Of a stretch of 64,000 nt of DNA, positions 36,643 to 47,750 are shown one piece after another. The stretch comes from Hoplostethus atlanticus (Eukaryota > Chordata > Actinopteri > Trachichthyiformes > Trachichthyidae), in NCBI GenBank assembly GCA_034670405.1, contig JAXDDX010000001.1, forward strand, positions 19,484,501 through 19,548,500, given 5' to 3'. Positions within the stretch are counted from its first letter, which is position 1. Each line of letters begins with the position of its first letter. The notes beneath the pieces are model-generated. The model ran no database searches, had not been told where the DNA came from, and saw only the letters and a list, made by a program, of their open reading frames with translations. Position numbers and translations under genes: made by a program.

Positions 36643-39265
36643 AAGAATTATGTGGTGCAAGTTTATTTGCCGGCCATACACGGTACCAGAATACCTTGCT
36701 TAACAGGCCATCAGAAATACACTTTTCTACAGCTTTTGCAATTTGGAAATTGTAGTAACAGATGTTGCGATTCAGATTACATGCAGAGGGCACATGTATC
36801 CAAAACATGTACACATGAACAGCAGCAAAAACTGATCCACCTCCAAAAAACTGACATTGTTATCAGGCATACTGATATAATTTCAACAAAAGTGTATGTG
36901 ACAAGCCATGCATTTGCCTCTGTGAAATGGTCCGTGACATTGTGTGGCGCAGCTAATGACCCCACTTTGACACACCAAACAAGACATTCAATGATTCACT
37001 ACTGTTCATAACCAGAGAAAAGATAATCCCCAGTAACTTCAGTGACAAACCCACCAACCCAAAACCACAGCACTTATATAGGTGCACAATATAATAAGTG
37101 ACCTTTCTTCCTCTAAAAAGGCGAAGAAACTGGGGCCATGTAAATGGGACATTTTTGCCAATAGTGTTTTCATATTTTCTCCACGTGTAACACAAAATGA
37201 CCCAGACAGTGCAGAGCTATTGGGGACACTCACATCCCAGGGCTGTAAGGGAGGCCAATGGACTCTCCTCCTAGATCTAGGAATCCAAGATGAGGAAGAA
37301 TGGCCAGGAGGGGTCCTCCCCTGCTAACATGCACACAGGCTGGTGTATGAATCAGTCTATGGCAGCTGTTTACGAAATTCAAACATTTTTCACACAGGTT
37401 TTGCAGGCTACTGAATGATTTCCTCTCTCCACAAAGTTCGGGGAACCATTTTAATTTTCTTATGATCCACATTTAGGTCCAAAACAACACTTAACAAGAA
37501 TTGATTAGTATTGCACAAGTGGTAGTTCTTCTTTAGTGTCAGTTAATGTTGACTGTATTTCATACAGCCCATAGAAGAAAACAAAGAAATACACTTTTAT
37601 ATTCTAATACACCAAATAATGTTCATACAACACACAAGGGAGTGACAGCAAGTATGGCATTATCGCATAACTTCATTATGAACAAAAAATCTCTCAGACT
37701 CAAGGTGAGCAAGAAAACCGTGTGAATGGAAACACATCTAATCTGCATTTTTCTTTTTTTTAAACACTTGAGACAGTAAAAACTACCGTGGCTTTTAAAG
37801 AACCAGAGGGCATCCTGGTCTATCCTGCATGATGAGCAAGACAAATTAATCATACCAATTCTGACACTATTTAAAGCTAAGTACAAGAAATAACAGACAG
37901 CCATGACACACACATTTGAAAAGCAAAACTGGTAAGATGGTAAACATACCTCAGCCAATGAGGGATCAGAGCTGCTCCTTTTCAGCCAGGCGTTCTCAGT
38001 GATTGGTTGGGAACGCAACAGGTGCAACTCCTGCTCCCGCTCCTGATTGGTGGAAACAGAAATACAGCTCAACAAAAATCTGGAGAATTTAATGACTTCA
38101 ACATTTGAGTATGAAGTACAGGTCTGAAAAAACAAAACAAAAGAACAAACATAAAATAGTTGTCTGCGAGAAGCACAGTAGTGCTGAAAATATAAATCCA
38201 ATTTAAAATCCATATTGTTATAAAGGTTATTGCAGATCATTATAGCTTTAGGTACAGAACTTAGAAGTTCACCAGTACATTATTGAGCAGATCCAATCCA
38301 GTTTAGTCATTCAAGCTGCCAAGTATTGGCCTATTATAAAACAATTACAGGAACTGTAACTGGAATTACAGTGTCAATTACTTATGTATTCATTCAGTCA
38401 AATGAATCACTAACCATTGTATAACAATCCTGAGTCAAATAAAACAATGATGGTAATGATAATAAAATAGAAAATGGGCTACATAACATAGACTAGAAGC
38501 TATAGCTTCTCTTTTTGCCCCCACACTGGTTAACACAGTTTGACAGCTTCAAAAACAGCTTATTCAGAATAAGTCAATAGATACCAACAGAATACAAAAT
38601 AGGTTGATAAAGAACAGTGTGGTTGGTTAAGCCTCAAAGCCATGGTTCCTCTTTTAAACAACAGATGTCCTGCCTATGAACTTCACAAATACCATTTTCA
38701 CAGGATGTATTTTTCTTTCCACCGGAAAGGTTTTCATGCCAAAGCAAATATAAATAAAGCATGGATATCGGCTTTATTTGCCGATCTGAGCTTGAGCACT
38801 TGGCAGCTGGATCATCGCCAATCCCAATACTACAGGTACTATTGGTGCACCTCTAATATAAAGCCACAGATTTGTTTTCAGCAGAGTTGACTGACCAACC
38901 TGGCGAATGCGAGACGCTTGCTTGAAGCTTGGTGTCACACTGCCCTGGAGTTTCTGCTGGATGCCAGATACAAAGTTGGAGAGAGTGCGTGGGCAGGAGG
39001 TGCCTGGGCCCGGGCTGGGGCTAGCCTGGAAGACAGGGACTTTAAACCGCTCCATTCGCTGGTTGAACTCTCCCTTACCTGGAAGAAAAACGCATACGCA
39101 AAGATGTGGTATCAGATATCAGGCTGATATTGTGCTAAAATAGACTATCCTTGCTAAAAAGTGATTTCAAGAGGCTTGTGTTGGGGGTTGTTAGTGGAAT
39201 GATTACTTGGCCAGGTGAGATTTCTGGCTTTCTAAACTCTAAACTTTCAGGCCTGTACTATTTTG

Positions 39266-39341
<76 letters not shown>

Positions 39342-40301
39342 CCATCCATCCTCACCGAGGAGATGCTCTCTGAAGCCCTTGTCCTGGATGATGACTGACG
39401 GGCTGTCAGTCCCAGGATCTGACAGGCACCTCTGGGCCAAAACAGCCCCTCCTGAAATAACAAACATCTGCTATGACAGACCATCTCACTAATACAGTGT
39501 TTGGCATTCATGGATATATTTGTGGCAGTCAACCCCACTGTCACAGCAGCTCAAACACCTTGACAATGGTTCTCATTTTGCATGTAGATAATCCAGTTTG
39601 ACTGGGTTATCTGGAGCTCGGCCCAGTCTGTCACCACTACAAATACCTTTAAAAAAACCTGACGATTACACTGCAATACCATTTTACCTACATATATGCA
39701 GACATGCAGACAAAGACTGCCATCTACAGAAACTCAAACTTTATCAAGAGAAAATCCAAAGAAAAAGATGTCAACAGTACTGGCCTTGTGTACTGTGTTT
39801 GATTGACAAGTGATCTTACATGCAATACAGTGTCCCCTGAGCCTGCTTCAGGAGTAATGCCTGTCTTACCCTCTCCCTCTCTTCTTTGGGTGAGCTGTTG
39901 GACTCGGGACCGGACTGATTGGACGGCCGGTGTGTCAGGCTTCATCCCCAGCTCAGCTGAGCGTCCAGAAGAAGAAGGTTTAGGACTGCAGTTCTCCTGA
40001 CCAGTCCCCTCCAGGCGCCGCCGCTTTTGGCCATCATTCATCTCTGAGATTTAAGATGGAAAGACACACAATGACAAGACACGAGTCACAAATAGTAAAT
40101 AATTGCAAAGACCTCTGAGAATGTGTAGATGTACTGTATTCATGCACAAATGCCTACACGCCCTCACGGTCTTGTTAACACAGGCACAAGCAAATACACA
40201 CACACACCTGATGCTGAGAGGACATTGTCTTCGGAATCTGACAGAGGCGCTCTCTGCCTCTTCAAGGTTGAGTTACCACCGTTGTCCTCTCCCTGTTCCA
40301 T
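25471..40301 (-). CDS. anln: Anillin (actin-binding cytokinesis scaffold; anln or anln2-like)
   Basis: Anillin links F-actin, myosin II, RhoA and septins at the cleavage furrow (family knowledge). Coding exons: 40301-40208 (ATG), 40043-39870, 39451-39356, 39078-38900, 38042-37950, 36382-36295, 35817-34507, 34018-33681, 33525-33425, 32643-32514, 32279-32144, 32006-31818, 31679-31553, 29699-29651, 29445-29392, 29298-29266, 29157-29133, 28764-28655, 27756-27670, 27143-27036, 26162-26014 and 25633-25471 (TAA). These sum to 3834 nt, 1277 aa. The anillin homology domain covers about residues 825-1135 ([59 protein letters not shown]). The PH domain is about 1138-1250 ([34 protein letters not shown]). 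The N-terminus is short, with basic NLS-like KRQR and QKRRR, and lacks the DPFTEKLLERTRARRE opening of mammalian anillin. That points to a divergent or second paralog. Confidence 0.93.
26676..26825. repeat. Non-autonomous hAT-like repeat fragment
   Basis: The segment starts CAGTGGTGCCCAACCCAGTC and carries internal inverted CAGGCACACCTGAACCAATT and TTGGTTCAGGTGTGCCTGAA segments. It has the style of teleost short hAT elements. It lies in the anillin intron between exons 27143-27036 and 26162-26014. Confidence 0.6.
29746..29812. repeat. (GTAT)n microsatellite, left part
   Basis: A tetranucleotide run of about 16 units. The same tetranucleotide resumes at 31148-31205 on the far side of an inserted transposon. 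Confidence 0.95.
29813..31147. mobile_element. Non-autonomous hAT-like transposon inserted in a microsatellite
   Basis: The terminal inverted repeats match: the left end GAGGGATGGAACAGTTCA pairs with the reverse complement of the right end, TAGGGGTGGAACTGTTCA. Further inward both ends carry GGTTCGGTTC-type sequence. The element is about 1.33 kb with no transposase frame. Both flanks are (GTAT)n, so the insertion went into the microsatellite and its target-site duplication cannot be told from the repeat. It lies in an anillin intron. Confidence 0.75.
30072..30122. repeat. Perfect palindrome, 23-bp arms
   Basis: The arm ggagatttgtccgtcaccca plus tac (30072-30094) is followed by a 5-base CCCCC loop and its exact reverse complement (30100-30122). 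It sits right after a run of T and about 13 G inside the hAT-like element. Confidence 0.95.
31148..31205. repeat. (GTAT)n microsatellite, right part
   Basis: Tetranucleotide run of about 14 units continuing the array interrupted at 29812. Confidence 0.95.
32680..33085 (+). mobile_element. Tc1/mariner-like transposon 3' remnant
   Basis: The plus strand reads [22 protein letters not shown], the DDE-motif region of Tc1-like transposases around the last acidic residue. It is followed by degenerate C-terminal sequence and an end resembling a Tc1 terminal repeat (CACAACTGTA near 33080). The 5' part is missing. It is antisense to the anillin gene, in the intron between exons 33525-33425 and 32643-32514. 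Confidence 0.75.
36554..36641. repeat. (CTA)n trinucleotide microsatellite
   Basis: About 29 CTA units in the anillin intron between exons 38042-37950 and 36382-36295. Reading it as protein gives poly-Ser or poly-Val frames, which are artefacts. Confidence 0.95.
39269..39340. repeat. (GT)n microsatellite beside an anillin splice donor
   Basis: About 36 GT units lie roughly 15 bases beyond the donor of exon 39451-39356. On the sense strand this is (CA)n within the 5' part of the intron. Confidence 0.95.
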
Positions 40302-41100
40302 ACTGAGCTGTAAGCAGAGAAATATTTTTTTATATTTTTTAAGCTTTCTGCTCTGACCATTATCCAGAGTGGTGCAACACTGGAATAAACTTAAATTCAT
40401 CTGTAGCCAACATTGCAAATAACCAGTCTTAAAGAATCAAAGCCACAGTGTGTAGTCAGTTAGCATACTTCTGTGTCCCATTCTGTTTATTATAGATTAG
40501 TCCTCACTAAAAAGTAAAAGCCAGAGAAAAACGCCTACTACTATTTGAGCCAGCTTACAATCAATCAGCGCCCAGTTAAGCAATATGTTTTCGTATAGAA
40601 TGATTACAGAACAGGTAAGTAAGAAAAGACGCCAACATTAGGTACAAATGTTTCAACGTATTCTCCAAAATACAGTTGACAATATAGTTGACATTAATGT
40701 TAAAGTACGTTAATGTGAAATGTGGCAACGCCCAATTCAACAACACGGTCATTCAGTTTACAAAGTCAGAATAATAAAAGGCTCTCTAACATGAAACTGT
40801 GCTAACGTTAGTCAGGCGTTAAGCTAGCTAACGTTACCAAGCCAACATTAACTAGGTTTCGGTGAATTAACTTCATTCGTCTGCTATCCCAGGACACTGA
40901 CAATCGTTTCCAGAATTTGGCAAGTAGGTTAGTTAACATTAGCACCACCGCCATTTGCGTTAGCTCATTTCAAGCTAGCTGAAGTTTGTTAACGGTAAAA
41001 TAGTTGCCCTGTCGTCCGATAAGAGAGACAAAATGCTTGCTAGCAACTTAGCTTAAGACGTAACAGAGCTAATACTCCCTGAATCGTTGTGTTATCTTAC

Positions 41101-41232
41101 CTGAGAAGTGACGTTATTTGTGAAATTACAACAGCAAGGCAAAAGTTGACCCCAACTAACGTTAGCGAACTCCCGGAGACGTAGAAAACTCAACCTTCTT
41201 GTTTAATGCTTCTCAAGTCTCCTCCTTCAAAC
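41101..41232 (-). other. anln: Probable non-coding first exon of the anillin gene
   Basis: The minus strand ends in ACTTCTCAG followed by a strong donor GTAAGA at 41100. It would splice to the acceptor just before the CTCAGT-ATG of the first coding exon (about 40307). The upstream limit is an estimate from promoter motifs and could be tens of bases off. Confidence 0.55.
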
Positions 41233-41262
41233 TTTGAATTTCAGCGGGTCTTCTGACGTGGT
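41226..41262 (-). promoter_or_regulatory. anln: Candidate anillin promoter with paired CHR-like sites and CRE
   Basis: TTCAAA (41226-41231) and TTTGAA (41233-41238) form a head-to-head palindrome around one base, matching the TTYGAA cell-cycle homology region of G2/M genes. A TGACGTGG CRE-like site is at 41254-41261. Anillin is a known G2/M-expressed gene, so the motifs fit, but their use here is inferred. Confidence 0.4.
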
Positions 41263-43929
41263 GGCGCACGCACAATAAAGTTCCGTAAATACCAATGACC
41301 ACTGCTGATCTCGGATCAGATTTTATACCTCACACCTAACTTTCACAGCGACCTTTAGACTTCTTTTAATCTGACTCCAAATCTGCATCTGCTAGAAAAC
41401 CTGAAAAGCGAGGCAGTTTTACCGTAGTGCGAAGAGTAAACGCGCAAATCAAGTTTCAATCAGCTCATCGCGTCGATACTGGTTCAAAGGTTCAAAGGTT
41501 TTATTCGTCACGTACACAGTTATAGTGTTACAAAAGTGCAGTGAAATGCGTGGTGGCGTGCTCTGAGTAACTATGCTAAGGTTGAAAGGGAAAGGGGGCT
41601 AAAACTAGGAGATATATACAAAAAAGTGCTACAAGAACTAAAATAAAATTAACGATAGTAAAGTGAATATATCAGAATCAAATTTATTGGCCAAGTACAT
41701 TCGCACATACAAGGGATTTGACTCGGTGACGTTGGTGCGTTAAAAAAAATGCACATATATATATTATTATTATATATTATTAGATTATGATTAAAATATA
41801 CTAACAACTATAAGATGCGTGTGTGTGCGTGAGATATAGTGAAGTATACCTTCACTTCTATACAATTTACACTGAAAAAACATAGGCTATGGTATGGCAA
41901 AGTCAACAGGTAAATAGGTATTTATTGCCATTATGTTAAACAAAACGAAAACATTGCTAGTTTATTAGAGTTGAATCTCCTAGTGCCTATAGCCCAGGCG
42001 TCAGTTGGTTTAGGCAAGGTGTGGCACATATACGTTACCCTAAGTGAGTTCAAATTTGATCTTGCATTTTTTGGCTTTATTTGATAGTAAATAGTAAGAG
42101 ATACAGGGAAGATTGGGTAAGAGAGGAGGAATGACATGGGACATATGTCGCAGGCCGGATTCGACAGATCTCATAGTTTTTATTATTAGAGTGTAGGTCA
42201 AAGATCAAGCAAACCTGCCAGAAATGTATTATCTGACAGCCTCTAAAAAAAATCACATAAGGAGAGCATTCAGGACCAATGTTAGTAGTGGCCTATGTTT
42301 AATCATTTCAGTAATCAGTAATTTCTACACTTTGTTCCCTGAAATTGGCTATAAGTGGGTTTATAAGTTTTGGTGGCAAATGACATTAGATACACAGATT
42401 TCGTCTGTGTAGAAAGACACACAGTCAACACACACACATACACACACAACTACACTCAACACTGACCACACACGCCAGCAGACACACTCATTTCCCATTC
42501 ACTCAGACAACCAAGGAGACAATCAGTACTCATGTCGTCCAGTCAAGAGATCAAGAGCCCATGCAACGCTTTATAAGTTAAGAGAAGTAAACTAACAAAA
42601 AACGGTGCTGTATAGAACACATTGACCCTATAGTGCATAGTATACCTCAAAGCTGAAATCAATCAAAAGATGATATAAAGGGAATATATCAAAAGTCAGG
42701 TGACGCTGATCAGTCACAAACATTGGATTGTAACAACTTGATACTGACCCCGCTACAGATACTATTCTAACACAACACAGAGGTCCAAAAAGACCTGTAT
42801 TCAAAGGCTGGCAGTGAGTGCTTTTGCCTGTTGTTGTTCTGATCACAGATGCCAGATCATGAGGAAATTTGTGGGGTTGCAAATGCACGCAGCGAAGTGA
42901 TCTAAGTAGGTCGCTGTGAAGTAAATGTGAGAAAACAACTCCGATAAGATCTTTTCAACATCACGGCATCTCCATCACTCACAGTTCGGCCTGTACCACA
43001 TAGATTTGCATAAAGGAAATGATTCTTTGAAAACCAATAATATAGTCTGTGTGTGTGTGTGGGTGTGGGTGTGGGTGTGGGTGGTTGGTTGGGTGGGTGG
43101 GTGTAGGGGGGTGTTTCTGCTCGTACAGAATGAGAGAGCCTGTTAATGCTGATCCTGCAACTTTAATAATAAAGTCACATTTCCATGATAGAGTGGAGTA
43201 AGGTAGCTGATTACGACGTCACACAAAGCGAAAAATCAAGAAGAGCCAAGGCAACCTGCGCAGACCCAGCCATGATTTTACTCTCAGAAGGGGGTGAATC
43301 TTGAAGTGCATGTTGCATCTCTCTCTCTCCCTTTCACACTCACACACACACTGCATTGCTGCAGTCCGCTCAACAAGACTGATCACAGTAGTATTTATAG
43401 TTGACTGAGGAAATCACCCTTGAATGCATCGTGTCTAGAATGTCGTGCTAAATGCATAATTTGCTCTCTTTTTGTGTACATTTGAAACTAGAAAAGAGAT
43501 TCCTGTTACTGATAAAAACTGCCCTTGTATTCAGAAAAGCTTGTGACGCATTACTCAACTAACAAACTCTTAGGCCTAATCAACCAAGACAGATCAATCA
43601 ACAATTATTACAACAGAAGCACAAGAAAAGAAAGAAGAAAAAGGTTGTTCCTGCTCGCCAGGTAGTTTAGCTAACCAATGTAATGTTACTCACTTCATTA
43701 GTGTGCTTTATAGCTTAAGATATGAATTAACTGGCAGCTAGGAACATGATTATTACATTACTGTCACATCATATTGATTAGTAATCATTGTTGATCGTCA
43801 CGCCCGCCACGAATTACATACATTTCTTACTTACTTTTGGATTTACATGGTACAACAATGTTGCGCTGACAGTGACCTGTGTTTAGCTACAATCTGAAAC
43901 CTAGCCAAGGAGGATGAGTCATAGTTGAC
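41263..43929. other. Intergenic, repeat-rich, no gene seen
   Basis: This holds two retroelement 3' tails in minus orientation: one near 41480-41600, starting GGTTCAAAGGTTTTATTCGTC, and one near 41672-41740 with AAATTTATTGGCCAAGTACA. A G-rich GGGTGTGGGTGT tandem lies at 43030-43112. Open frames here are short and give no recognisable protein. Confidence 0.6.
43030..43112. repeat. G-rich GT/GGGTGT tandem repeat
   Basis: A (GT)n start grades into GGGTGT and GGTTGGGTGGGTGG units. The G-runs could form a quadruplex on the plus strand. Confidence 0.85.
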
Positions 43930-43939
43930 AACTGTAATA

Positions 43940-45392
43940 ATAATGTTCATAGATCAGACCGGTTTTATCAAAACACGCTTATCGTCAGACAACTTGCGCC
44001 ATCTGCTACATGTCATTCATGCTGCCAGAGACATTGACTCACCCTGTGCTGTCTTATCTCTAGATGCCGAGAACGCATTCAATCGTCTAGAGTGGGACTA
44101 CTTGCGGATGGTTCTTGAGGGGTTTGGCTTTGGCTCTGAATTTCTCGATTGACACAAGTGCTTTACTGTAACCCTTCTGCTGTGATTGTTACAGGGAATA
44201 ACACCTCCACTCAATTTCCCATTTCACGTTCCTGTCGTCAAGGTTGCCCTTTCTCACCATTGTTATTTGCCCTCTCGCTAGAGCCCCTAGCTCCCCCGCT
44301 AGCTCCCCCGGCCCCGGCGACCCGCTCAATATGTCTACCTTGCAGCGCCACAAATCTGAGGGTGGTCTTTCTGTCCCAAATTTCAAACGCTACTTCTGGT
44401 CATTCATGCTTCGTCCCCTCTCAACGTGGTTCAACCCTAATGCATCAGTCTCTTGGAGGCCTGTGGAGGAGAGACTCGCCTTTCCCCACAGGCTGCAAGA
44501 TTTGGTTTACCCTGCTGTACCACTTAAACGCTCCAAGCTACACCTAGGGCCTGTTGTTTCCTTCCTTCTCACTGTGTGGCGTGCAGCAGAGAAGATGTCC
44601 AAAACAGCCCAAAAGTGACATTTGAATAGCCCACTTTTTAACAACTACTCACTTCTCACTGGAAATGTTCTCGTGTCCTGCCTGGAGTGACAGAGGCATA
44701 CATGTCTTGAAAGATGTTTTTGATGATAATGGTCTCCGGACCTTTAATGACCTACCCACTACATATAACCTGCCTGAGTTCTCTTTCTGTATCTCCAGTT
44801 AAGGTCCTCCATGAGGGCATATGTTGTCCCTTGGAATACACCACTCATCCCTCAGGCTTTGCATAGCATTTTAGATAAGGAGGGTCAAACCAAGAGCTTG
44901 GTATCTGTATTGTACTCCCCATTCTCTTCGTCTTCCTACAAGACCCTACATGTACAACAAGTGTGGTCTAGGGATCTGGGTCTTCCTGTTGATGATGAAT
45001 CTATACTATGGAACAGAGTATGGGATACAGTGGTAGAATCCTCTAAGAACCCTGATCATCAGCAGATCCGCTTGAACTTTATCCATAGGACTTACCTTAC
45101 TCAGAGAAAACGGCACATAATGAAGATTATTCCCTCCCCACTATGTGACCTCTGCCCTGATGGACATAGAGGCTCTTTCATTCATGTTTTGGGAATGCAG
45201 TGATGTGGCGTTTTTTTGGAGTCAGGTGTCCTCTACACTGTCAGATGTGTTGGGAACTGTAGTACCATGTTCACCCACAGCCATGCTCTTAAATGATTTC
45301 CAGTTATCATATCCTGGAAAACGTGTATTGTTAGCAGGCCTGACCGCAGCTAAGAAGATGCTGGCTCGCCGCTGGCAAACTCCTCACACACT
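43940..45392 (+). mobile_element. L1-clade LINE remnant (broken reverse transcriptase)
   Basis: The plus strand gives IDQTGFIKTRLSSDNLRHLL, then AVLSLDAENAFNRLEWDYL. A frame change leads to QVLYCNPSAVIVTG and SCRQGCPFSPLLFALSLEPL. After an internal deletion there are C-terminal pieces such as LCPDGHRGSFIHV and FFWSQV. This is the order of an L1-type ORF2 with frameshifts and stops, and it is inactive. An L2 element abuts it near 45393, so the L1 3' end is missing. Confidence 0.8.
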
Positions 45393-45394
45393 CA

Positions 45395-47102
45395 CTCTGA
45401 CCCCTCTGAGGTCAAGAACTACAGACCGGTTTCCCTTCTACCCTTCCTATCAAAAACTCTTGAACGTGCTGTCTTCAAGCAACTGTCCTTGTACCTCCAC
45501 CAGAACAACCTCTTGGATCCCCACCAGTCTGGGTTCAAAGTGGGTCACTCGACCGAGACTGCCCTCCTGGCAGTGACGGAGTCGCTCCATGCCGCTAGAG
45601 CGAACTCTCTCTCCTCTGTCCTGATACTCCTGGACCTGTCTGCAGCGTTTGACACGGTGAACCACCAGATCCTCCTCTCCACCCTTGAGGGGATGGGTGT
45701 CTCAGGCTCTGCACTCTCCATGTTTGCATCCTACCTAACGGATCGCTCCTACCAGGTGACGCTGAGAGGGTCTGTGTCAGAACCACGCAGGCTCACTACT
45801 GGGGTTCCGCAAGGCTCGGTTCTAGGCCCTCTCCTCTTTTCCCTCTACACAACATCTCTTGGTTCTGTTATCCATTCACACGACTTTTCCTACCACTGCT
45901 ATGCAGATGACACCCAGCTGATCCTGTCATTTCCCCCCTCTGACACACAAGTGGAGGCACGCATTGCTGCGTGTCTGGCAGACATCTCGGAGTGGATGTC
46001 GATGCACCACCTGAAGCTCAACCTGGACAAAACTGAGCTGATGTTCCTCCCGGGGAAGGGCTGTCCGCACCGAGACCTGGCCATCACCATTGATAATGCT
46101 GTGGTGACGTCAAATCGGACTGCGAGGAATCTGGGTGTGACCCTGGACGACCAACTGTCGTTCTCGGCAAACATCGCATCAGTGACACGCTCCTGCAGAT
46201 TCCTCCTCTACAACATCAGGAGGATTCGCCCCTTCCTCACTGACAAGGCAGCGCAGGTGCTCATCCAGGCTCTTGTCATCTCCCGCCTGGACTACTGCAA
46301 CTCCCTCCTTGCTGGTGCCCCGGCGTTTGCCATCAGACCTCTGGAGCTTGTTCAGAAAGCTGCAGCTCGTCTGGTGTTCAACCGCCCCAAGTTCTCCCAT
46401 ACAACTACCCTTCTCCGTTCTCTACACTGGCTCCCTGTAGCGGCTCGCATCCAGTTCAAGACCCTGGTGCTAGCCTATAGGGCAGTGAAAGGAACAGCTC
46501 CTTCTTACCTCCAGGCTATGGTCAAGCCTTACACGCCCCGCCCTGACCACTTCGCTCTGCTGCCTCGAGGCGACTGGTTGTCCCCGTCGCTCAGAGGGCC
46601 CTGCGGCCGATCTACACGGTCACGGCTCTTCTCTGTCCTGGCCCCGCAGTGGTGGAATGAACTCCCCACTGATGTCAGGACAGCAGAGTCGCTGCCCATC
46701 TTTCGCCGCAGGCTGAAAACCCACCTCTTCAGGAAACACTACCCTGACTCTTCCCCTTAGCCATGCCTATTTGTCGTCAATTATGTGTCTGGGCTCTTGT
46801 TTATTGGCTCTTGTTCATTTGATAAACTTATTTGTCTTAGCTCTTGCTTATTTGGTTCACTTATTTGTCTTGGCTCTTGTTTATTTGATTCTCTTATTTG
46901 TCTGATTTGTTTAAGATATAGTAGGTTGCTAACTTATTGCACTCTTACCTTAACACTAGTTATGCTCTTAGTTGCTTGTTTAGGAAGGAAATGCACTTAC
47001 GATTTCTGGTGACTAGTAGTTTTCTTGCCTACCTATGTTGAATGCACTTATTGTAAGTCGCTTTGGATAAAAGCGTCTGCTAAATGACTGTAATGTAATG
47101 TA
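45395..47102 (+). mobile_element. 5'-truncated L2-clade LINE with intact C-terminal ORF2
   Basis: A continuous frame runs from about 45399 to the TAG at 46758-46760. It holds the reverse-transcriptase core: NYRPVSLLPFLSKTLERAVF, HQSGFKVGHSTETALLAVTE, LLDLSAAFDTVNHQILLSTL, GVPQGSVLGPLLFSLY and the catalytic YADDTQL. The L2-typical end LHWLPVAARIQFKTLVLAYR and WWNELPTDVR follows. The endonuclease half is missing. The 3' UTR has TTTATTTG/CTCTTG sub-repeats and ends in the shared GCTTTGGATAAAAGCGTCTG block and a (TGTAA)n tail, both characteristic of L2 elements in fish. It inserted in or next to the L1 remnant and looks recent. Confidence 0.88.
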
Positions 47103-47620
47103 ATATTGCATTTTTTTCACTTAGTAGCAGAACGCTAGGCTTCATAATATTAGCTAGCTCCTCACTTACCCCTTGTCTTTTTTATTGGGCTTTACTTAGA
47201 TAGGCTTTACTTAGATAGATCTTTGGCTCCGCCCACTGAGGTTTAACTCAACTAATTCTATTATTATTTCTGCCTCCAGGAAATGTTTGTAGAACTTCTG
47301 CATCTCGCAAACAGTTCCTAATAATGTTTTATCCTTTTTGTTCATCCAAACTGTTTTATTTTCTATTCTGACCTTCCTTGTATTTCTTCTATGAACTCAT
47401 CTCAAATGCACAGCCTTAATCAACATTATATTTGTAACTTTGACATATGAATACCATCTGATGCAAAGATGCTGCAGGGAAGTTGCAGAATGTAGACTGG
47501 TTTGCTGTGGGATGTTTAATCTCATCTTCACACTGTCACACCTCAAGTAACACTCACTCTGTGAATTGGCTGTTGGTTAAAGGGGGGGGGGGGGCTTTTC
47601 ATGGTATTGACTTGGTTGTT

Positions 47621-47648
47621 TTCTTGGAATTGCTTGAGTATGTATATT
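47621..47648 (+). promoter_or_regulatory. Chemokine copy 1 core promoter: STAT/GAS-like site and TATA box
   Basis: TTCTTGGAA at 47621-47629 fits the TTCNNNGAA STAT site. A TATATT box follows at 47643-47648, about 105 bp before the ATG, so transcription should start near 47675. The STAT-like site is absent from the second copy. Confidence 0.5.
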
Positions 47649-47750
47649 GAGAGACAGTAAGAATTTGACAGTAAGCATCAACCAGATCGGAAGAGACCTC
47701 TTGAGACAGCAAAGACTGAAGAACATCATCAATTTTACATTGAAGACACC

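Noticed and set aside
36428-36814. Open frame with poly-Ser or poly-Val
   Set aside because: It is an artefact of the (CTA)n microsatellite in an anillin intron.
39239-39544. Open frame with a long His-Thr repeat
   Set aside because: It is the translation of the (GT)n microsatellite and an out-of-frame part of an anillin exon.
46179-46400. Minus-strand frames over the L2 (also 56437-56938 plus)
   Set aside because: They are shadows of the L2 reverse-transcriptase frame on the opposite strand; both copies show the same shadows.
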